A stretch of DNA of 64,000 bases from Juglans regia (lineage: Eukaryota; Streptophyta; Magnoliopsida; Fagales; Juglandaceae): assembly GCF_001411555.2 (NCBI RefSeq), contig NC_049916.1:27360558-27424557 (forward strand), read 5' to 3'. A program made the translations under genes and the position numbers. The notes under the pieces were generated by a model that had not been told where the DNA came from, did not search any database, and saw nothing but the letters and a program-made list of their open reading frames with translations. Shown piece by piece: positions 57,975 through 64,000 of this stretch (the first letter of the stretch is position 1; every line of letters starts with the position of its first letter).

Positions 57975-58853
57975 ATATACCTCAACATGAATGTATACCT
58001 CTAGGGCATCCACTGCTTGAGACTTTTCATGCAATAAATACATATAACAATAACGTGAAAAATATCAATGAAAGTAATAAAATACTTTTCTTTTCCAAAA
58101 AATGGTTAGTCAAACGGCCCACAAATGTTTGTATAGACAATTTCAAGAAGTTCACCACTTCTTATAGCACCCGTTTTTGTGTGTTTGGTTTGTTTTCCCT
58201 TAATACAATTCAGACACACATCGAGATCAGTAAAATCTAAATTTGGCAAAATCTCATATTTTACTAATCTCTCCATTCCATCTTTGTATATATGACCCAA
58301 ATGTTTGTGCCACAAGATAAAATAGTTTTCATTGATCAGGTTACGTTTAGTTCCAACATTATGATGCAAGGTTAGAAAGTTTTCAACAAAATGACTATTA
58401 AGATTCAGTTTATACAAACCATCACATAAGCTCCCATAACCAACAAAAGAAGAATTTTTAAACAAACTGAATCTTCTATTACAGAATGAAAAAGAATAAC
58501 CTTCGAGGTCAAATTTAGAGATAGAAACCAAATTATGAGAAATAGAAGGAACATAAAGTGTTTGACACAAATCTAGATAACAATTAGTGTCTAGAAATAA
58601 ACGGAATGTCTCAGTAGCACCCACTGGAACTTTGACTCCATTTCCCATGACTATGAAACTTTCATTTGGATTTAAAGTCTAGATTGTAAGGAAGCCCTGC
58701 ATCGAATTAGAAACATAAACAGTGGAACCTAAGTCAATCCACCAAGTATTAGAAGGAATTTCACTAAGATTTGATTCGAAACATACGTAAGCTAAATGCT
58801 TACCTTTCTTTTCAAATCATGCCCTACGTTTGTGGAAATCTCTCTGAAATTTT
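57975..58853 (-). pseudogene. Copia gag-pol remnant (protease to integrase), degenerate
   Basis: On the minus strand from 58853 down: the end of gag (EKKGKHLA), a protease region with WWIDLGST, where the catalytic DSG has become DLG, an in-frame stop near 58680, then an open stretch 58648-58106. That stretch has SISHNLVSISKF and the integrase zinc region (LWHKHLGHI, CLNCIKGKQ), ending in TNICGPFD and a stop. Frame-shifted integrase core (FITFID, KSQAVDALEVY) follows to about 57975. No LTRs were found. Confidence 0.8.
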
Positions 58854-59183
58854 TTTGAATATATATATATATATATCTATCTTTAAATGAGAATATCTTG
58901 GCTTGGCCCAAAGATGCACCACTTTTCGAGTGATTAATAAATTAAGATAAAATAATTAATGTGTATCCTTAATTGAAAGTTGGAACTGGATACCCAAAGG
59001 TAACGGACTTACCGGATTATGGATACATTATTAATTATTAATTGCATATGTTGTAATTTTCATCCAAAGATGTGTTACAGTAGTACTACTTATTGTTTGT
59101 TTATTATTATTTCTAAACACATAGCATTAATATTGTGAGCATATATTTATTATTGTTTGTGTTACAGCTTCCTTCGCATGCTT

Positions 59184-59830
59184 CATCTATTTCAATCCTT
59201 AATGGAGCAAATCTCTCATACTAGTCTGAACAAATCCAGTTTCAGCTGGGTGTACTGGATCTTGATTTGGCACTCCGGACTGAGAAACCCCTGCTATTAC
59301 TAAGGAAAGTAGTGTGGAACAAAAGACTTTATATCATTCTTGGGAAAGATTGAACATATTGAGCATTATGTTTATGCGAATGAGTATAGCGAACAACATT
59401 AAGTCAACACTTCCTGAATGTGACACTGCTAAGGAATTCTTTAAAATTGTGGAAGAACATTTTCGTTCAGCTGACAAGTCTCTTGCTGGGACATTAATGG
59501 CTGAACTCACCACCATGAAATTTGATGGTACACGTGGGATGCATGAACACATCTTTGAAATTTCAAATCTAGCTGTTAAATTAAAGGCTCTTGGATGAAT
59601 GTGGATGAGTTCTTTCTTGTGCAATTTATTTTGAACTCCTTGCCTCCTCAATGTGGGTCATTTCAAATTCATTACAACATTATTAAAGATAAGTGGAATG
59701 TAAATGAATGGCCAGTATGCTTATTCAAAAAGAGGCAAGGCTCAATCAACAAGGACATTATTCAGTTCACCTTATAAGTCAAGGGGCCAATAAGAAGTGG
59801 AAGAAGCTTAAGAAAGGTAAAATGGTAGAA
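59184..59830 (+). pseudogene. Copia gag remnant, degenerate
   Basis: On the plus strand gag-like sequence runs in broken frames: LGVLDLDLALRTEKP, then an open frame from 59314 (SWERLNILSIMF, DKSLAGTLMAELTTMKF) interrupted by a frameshift or stop near 59598. It resumes at 59595 (FFLVQFILNSLPPQ, YNIIKDKWNVNE). It is the gag part of an element like the one at 57975-58853 but in the opposite orientation. Confidence 0.75.
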
Positions 59831-61586
59831 CCACCTAAGGTCACTGTTAATACTTGGGATATGAGTATTAAGATCCAAAACATACAGCTTGAAACCTATG
59901 ACTTTCTAATTGGGTCACTTTGGTGATCACCAAACTATTTCATAAAATAAATCTCAAGTTAAAATGATCACTTTGCAAAACAATTAAATCATCAATTACA
60001 ACATGTCATTATTTACACAGTTTCATGTATGCGACAATTTCATATTCTAATAAATTATAGATATACAATTATAATATACCAGTAAAATCAATGTCATTGA
60101 TAAACATGAAACATTTAGATTTTGTAAATAACACGCGTTTCATGCACTACTATTCTATACATGTGGAACAAATTATAGGCAACATTATCGATCAAATATA
60201 AAGAATATGCATCACGTAGGAAAAGAAATTGCACTAAAAAGTAATGTGATTTGATAAATAAATGCCATCAGAAAATCTCACAGATAAGATAAAACCAACA
60301 TATAGGATCAATCAATAAAATTAAAATCCCACTCATCTAGGAAGTTAGTCACCTAATGTATAAATATGTAATAATCGGAATCCATAGCAATTTCTTCTTG
60401 ATCGGATTAAATGTAGAATTCATCAAGAAAATAGCTTTCTCTCTCTCAACCCTTTCGCTGAAATGAAAAGTCACACATGTAGACATTAAATATCTAACAT
60501 ATTTCTCATTAATTATATTCCATGCAGCAGCATCAACTCAAGGGTTTTGTGGATTACTGGTACGTACGTCTTGGCCTGTAAATTTTGATATTGATCACCA
60601 GGTTTAGGCCATCTTTAGATATTTACATACTTGGCATCTGGTCGTCAAAAAATCAACTTAGATTTTGAGCATCAAAAGTATTAGAGCGTTGGCATTGCAC
60701 GTGACTCTTATACATATACATACGTACATATATATATATATATGAGCTGTAAAGGTATGTTCTCGCAAGTTGTGAATGTCCCCAATAATTGAATGTCCCA
60801 ATCTTAAAAAAAAAAAAAAAAAAACCAATGTTATGTGCGAACCTCAATCACTTTTTAGTGTAGTGTTTGATTCTTGTCGTTAAACAAATCTGCCGTGGAA
60901 CTGGAAGGGAAAAACTCACCCAACTTACGAGTTACGTGGCCCACCGCAGGTTCCACGAAAAACAACGGAGGCCAACAAAAATAATATTGATTCGACAATG
61001 TTACTTAGGGTAGGATTGGTAATTAAAATAAAATATAAAATATAAAATTTTTATTTTATTATTATATTTTTTAAAAATTTTTATATAAAATATAATAAAT
61101 AATTTAATTTTTTAAAATCTCAATATACTTTTTTCAAATTTTAAAATAATAATAATATTAAAATATAATATTTTAAATTTTAAAATAAAATATAAAATTT
61201 TCATCTCACCTCCTAAACCTGTCCTTAAATGATTCTCGTACGTGTATATTTATTTTTGTTTTTTTTCTTTCTTTTAAATAATTTTTAAACATTTTAAACT
61301 ATTATAAAAATAAAAAAAAATTTCACAAATTTATTAATAATTATATTTTTAATTATTAAAATAATGAGGAGGCATGTTTGGGAATCTGGATCATCCAAAT
61401 CATTTTCCTTATTGATTATTACGTGGGACCCGTTTGAGTCTGTCTAGATCCATTACTCTTTTCCAAATCCAGTTCGGTACCACTGGGTTCTTCCTCATCG
61501 AATATCTTCTTCACTCTCCAGATTCTCTCACTTCCCTGACATCGGTCTCCTCTCTTCAATCTCACGCGCAAACCTCTCCAGAACCA
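59831..61586. other. Intergenic upstream of L-galactose dehydrogenase
   Basis: AT-rich with no gene. It holds a TA run (60729-60743), a poly-A run (60806-60823), a family A MITE (61008-61224) and, from about 61420, the promoter and leader of the dehydrogenase. Confidence 0.55.
61008..61224. repeat. Tourist-like MITE, family A copy (217 bp, TTA duplication)
   Basis: TTA at 61005-61007 and 61225-61227. Ends GGGTAGGATTGG and the inverse CCTAAACCTGTCC match the ends of the 23640-23843 copy. The AT-rich interior is the reverse orientation of the same core. It sits about 360 bp before the dehydrogenase start codon. Confidence 0.75.
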
Positions 61587-63563
61587 ATGGCTTTACCGCA
61601 GGCCAGTCTCGAGCTCCGGGAGCTCGGGAACACGGGGCTCAAGCTCAGCTGTGTTGGCTTCGGGGCCTCGCCTCTCGGCAACGTTTTCGGCCCGGTCTCC
61701 GACGAAGATGCCATCGCCTCCGTCCGCGAAGCCTTTCGCCGCGGCATCAACTTCTTCGACACCTCTCCGTATGTCATTTTATTACTGGAAAGTGTAATTT
61801 TGTTCGTGCATGTGCGCACGCGTGTAAACCGGGTTTGGTTTGCCGAGAAAATGTAGAAAAATGAAGAAAATTTGTTAGCATCGACTTTTGTTGCGTAGCT
61901 GATTGTCGGAAAGCAAATGAAAGTCAAGTTGAAACTGAAGAAATCATTTTTTTCGTGATGCAAGTTAAATAGCAAAGGATGAAGCATATCTCTGTTAATG
62001 AAAGAAAGGATAATATTCACAGATTGGATTGATAATGTATATTCTGTGTTTGAAAGTGAACAGATTCCAAAATCAAAAAGGTTACATGTTAATGAGTCTA
62101 GTTCAGGCGGAAAAGTTGGAATTCTTTATCCATAGTTCAGCAGTCAGAGTTTTTAGGCGAGGGAGGTGGTCAATTTATTTGATGCGTCCCCATGTTTGTT
62201 GTTAGCTCTGGAAGTTTTAATCTTTATGTCAATAGGTAAAACTAGAGAAGAACTTATTATAGCTTTTGGTGTTAGATTTATATTACTGAGAACTCTAGTG
62301 GACAAAGATTTTGTTTTATGTTGCTTAACACTTTTCAAGAACTCAGAACTCACTAATGCTTTGCTTGGTTGTTTAAACTGTTAGAAAGGGATTGAACTAA
62401 AGTAATATCGTTTTAGTATTCTAAAACCTATATTTATTGTAATGTGAATCTAACAAAAGAAAAACTGCTTCACTCATTTCAGCATTATGTTCGGTAATTC
62501 TCATTTAAATGTGTGTGTGTGTGCGTGTGTGTGTAGTGTTGGATTTCAAATTTAACTTTCTTTTCTTCTTGGTTCTCTTGATCCAAGATGCAGTTGAGTA
62601 GCTGTACTAACCTGCACATTTTCACGACTATTCTATGCTTCCCTTCCTAATTTTATTGTTCATACTACCCGTGTACCAGGGCTTTGCCTTTTTCTATTAA
62701 TAACATTTCTATGATTACCTATCAAAAAAAAAAAAATTATTGTTCATCAATCATTAATTACGTTGTACTTTCCTTGTTTCAGTGCATTGATCATATGCTT
62801 TGTTTCTGATAACTAACTCACTGCAGAGTTCTGATAGTGTATCTTCTTTCTCAACCTTATTTTGTTTTCTCATTTTTGTTTTTAGATACTATGGAGGAAC
62901 TTTGTCAGAGAAGATGCTTGGTAAATCACTAAAGGCTCTAGGAGTTCCAAGACATGAATATATTGTATCAACAAAGTGTGGGAGGTACGTTGAGGGTTTT
63001 GACTTCAGTGCCGATAGAGTGACTAGGAGCATTGATGAGAGCTTAGCAAGGTTGCAGCTAGACTATGTTGATATATTGCAATGCCATGACATTGAATTTG
63101 GATCTCTGGATCAGGTGCTTAATTAATTAAGCTTGTTTACTTTCTTTGAATGTGGACTCTTCTAATTATGATATTTCTATGCGTATTTGTGTGTTTCTTG
63201 ATGGTTGTTGTAAAATTCATTGTGGTGGTGACACTTGGATTCTTTAAATGGTTTTGTTAACAGGTTGTCAACGAAACTATTCCTGCCCTTCAGAAATTAA
63301 AGGAAGCAGGGAAGATCCGTTTCATTGGAATTACTGGACTTCCATTGGAAGTTTTTACATATGTACTTGATCGAGTGCCATCAGGCACAGTGGATGTAAT
63401 TCTGTCATATTGCCACTACAGTATTAATGATTCAACATTGGAGGATTTATTACCCTACTTAAAGAACAAAGGGGTTGGAGTAATTACTGCTTCTCCACTT
63501 GCAATGGGTCTTTTGACTGAGAGAGGTCCCCCAGAGTGGCACCCAGCTTCACCTGAACTCAAG
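61587..63563 (+). CDS. GALDH: L-galactose dehydrogenase (5' part; continues beyond window)
   Basis: An aldo/keto reductase that oxidises L-galactose to L-galactono-1,4-lactone with NAD+, the penultimate step of the main plant ascorbate pathway, in the cytosol. Exons seen: 61587-61768, 62886-63114 and 63264-63563, in phase, giving 237 of about 319 residues. The remaining exons are right of the window, since none is recognisable in 63564-64000. Start ATG: MALPQASLELRELGNTGLKL matches the family N-terminus. The AKR catalytic set is present: Asp58 (FFDTSP), Tyr63, Lys91 (VSTKCG) and His128 (ILQCHD). IRFIGITGLPL and VDVILSYCHY are also characteristic. The partial gene is intact as far as it goes. 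Named by similarity to remembered Arabidopsis At4g33670. Confidence 0.93.
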
Positions 63564-64000
63564 GTGTTCTTCTCTTCAAATGACAAATTCTAAAATTTTA
63601 TGTTTCTTTTGCATCATTAGCTAACTCAAAATTCTGATTTCTTTTAACCAACATCATATCTGTATATATGTCTCTTTCCGGTTTGCTTTCCCTCAACTAA
63701 GGCTATGGGCAATAGCAGCGGTTACGACATAAATGACTTAAAACCGGGTTACTTAATTCCCTAAACTAAGGAGAAGGCGAAGTGAAAGGAAGAAGCTTAA
63801 TTTCTTAGCATACGCACACGTGTCAGCAGATCAGGCCAATGGGAAAAAATGAAAAAAATCTTTAACTGATAGATAGACACATTACAAGGATTTCTCCTAC
63901 CTAAGTCCTTTCATGAATATTATAGATGGAGATTATATTATACAAAATATCCAGATATCTAGAGAAGTACTCCTACCTAAGTCCTTTCACGAATATCTGC
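63564..64000 (+). other. Intron 3 of L-galactose dehydrogenase (incomplete) with a direct repeat
   Basis: No further exon is visible. A 27-bp direct repeat (CTCCTACCTAAGTCCTTTCA plus GAATAT, one mismatch) occurs at 63894-63920 and 63970-63996, 76 bp apart, next to the window edge. Confidence 0.6.

Overview
The window looks like nuclear DNA of a dicot, most likely a woody species. Genes are split by GT-AG introns, their products match plant nuclear families, intergenic DNA is AT-rich, and LTR retrotransposons and MITEs are frequent. A Fagales/Juglandaceae-type genome is a guess I cannot prove. Exon ends were placed by hand from splice signals, reading phase and family knowledge.

Layout: 1-2059 holds most of a gag-only copia-type LTR element (minus strand) inserted in exon 1 of a broken oligopeptide transporter copy (2060-2293). 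An intact OPT4-type transporter follows (3374-7552, minus). Next come a CorA-like magnesium transporter (10967-14426, plus), a mitochondrial HSP70 (16143-20076, plus), the large nucleolar protein POL5/MYBBP1A (22254-31125, plus), a BET-type bromodomain GTE protein (33924-35781, minus) and a phosphoglycerate-mutase-like protein (40074-44271, minus). A young full-length copia element occupies 45061-51775 (minus, target duplication ACAAA). Then come a bHLH transcription factor (54865-56622, minus), two decayed copia fragments in opposite orientations (57975-58853 and 59184-59830), and the 5' part of L-galactose dehydrogenase (61587-63563, plus), which runs out of the window.

The genes are unrelated housekeeping or regulatory genes and form no pathway. 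From memory, OPT4, POL5 and the PGM-like gene have Arabidopsis counterparts At5g64410, At5g64420 and At5g64460, which suggests conserved microsynteny with insertions between them.

The most unusual signal is in the roughly 1.5-kb leader of the 45061-51775 element. Six units with an exact 75-bp period (50692-51107) each carry two copies of the palindrome ACGACATGTCGT or a near variant. The palindromes are nearly invariant while the spacers between them have diverged. The same leader also holds AT-rich hairpins whose loops share the octamer CCTGTGGG. Other notable points are the gag-only element with identical LTR sequence, two probable GC-AG introns, a late frameshift in the PGM-like gene, and several MITE families, one of which lies next to a heat-shock-element-like site upstream of the mitochondrial HSP70.
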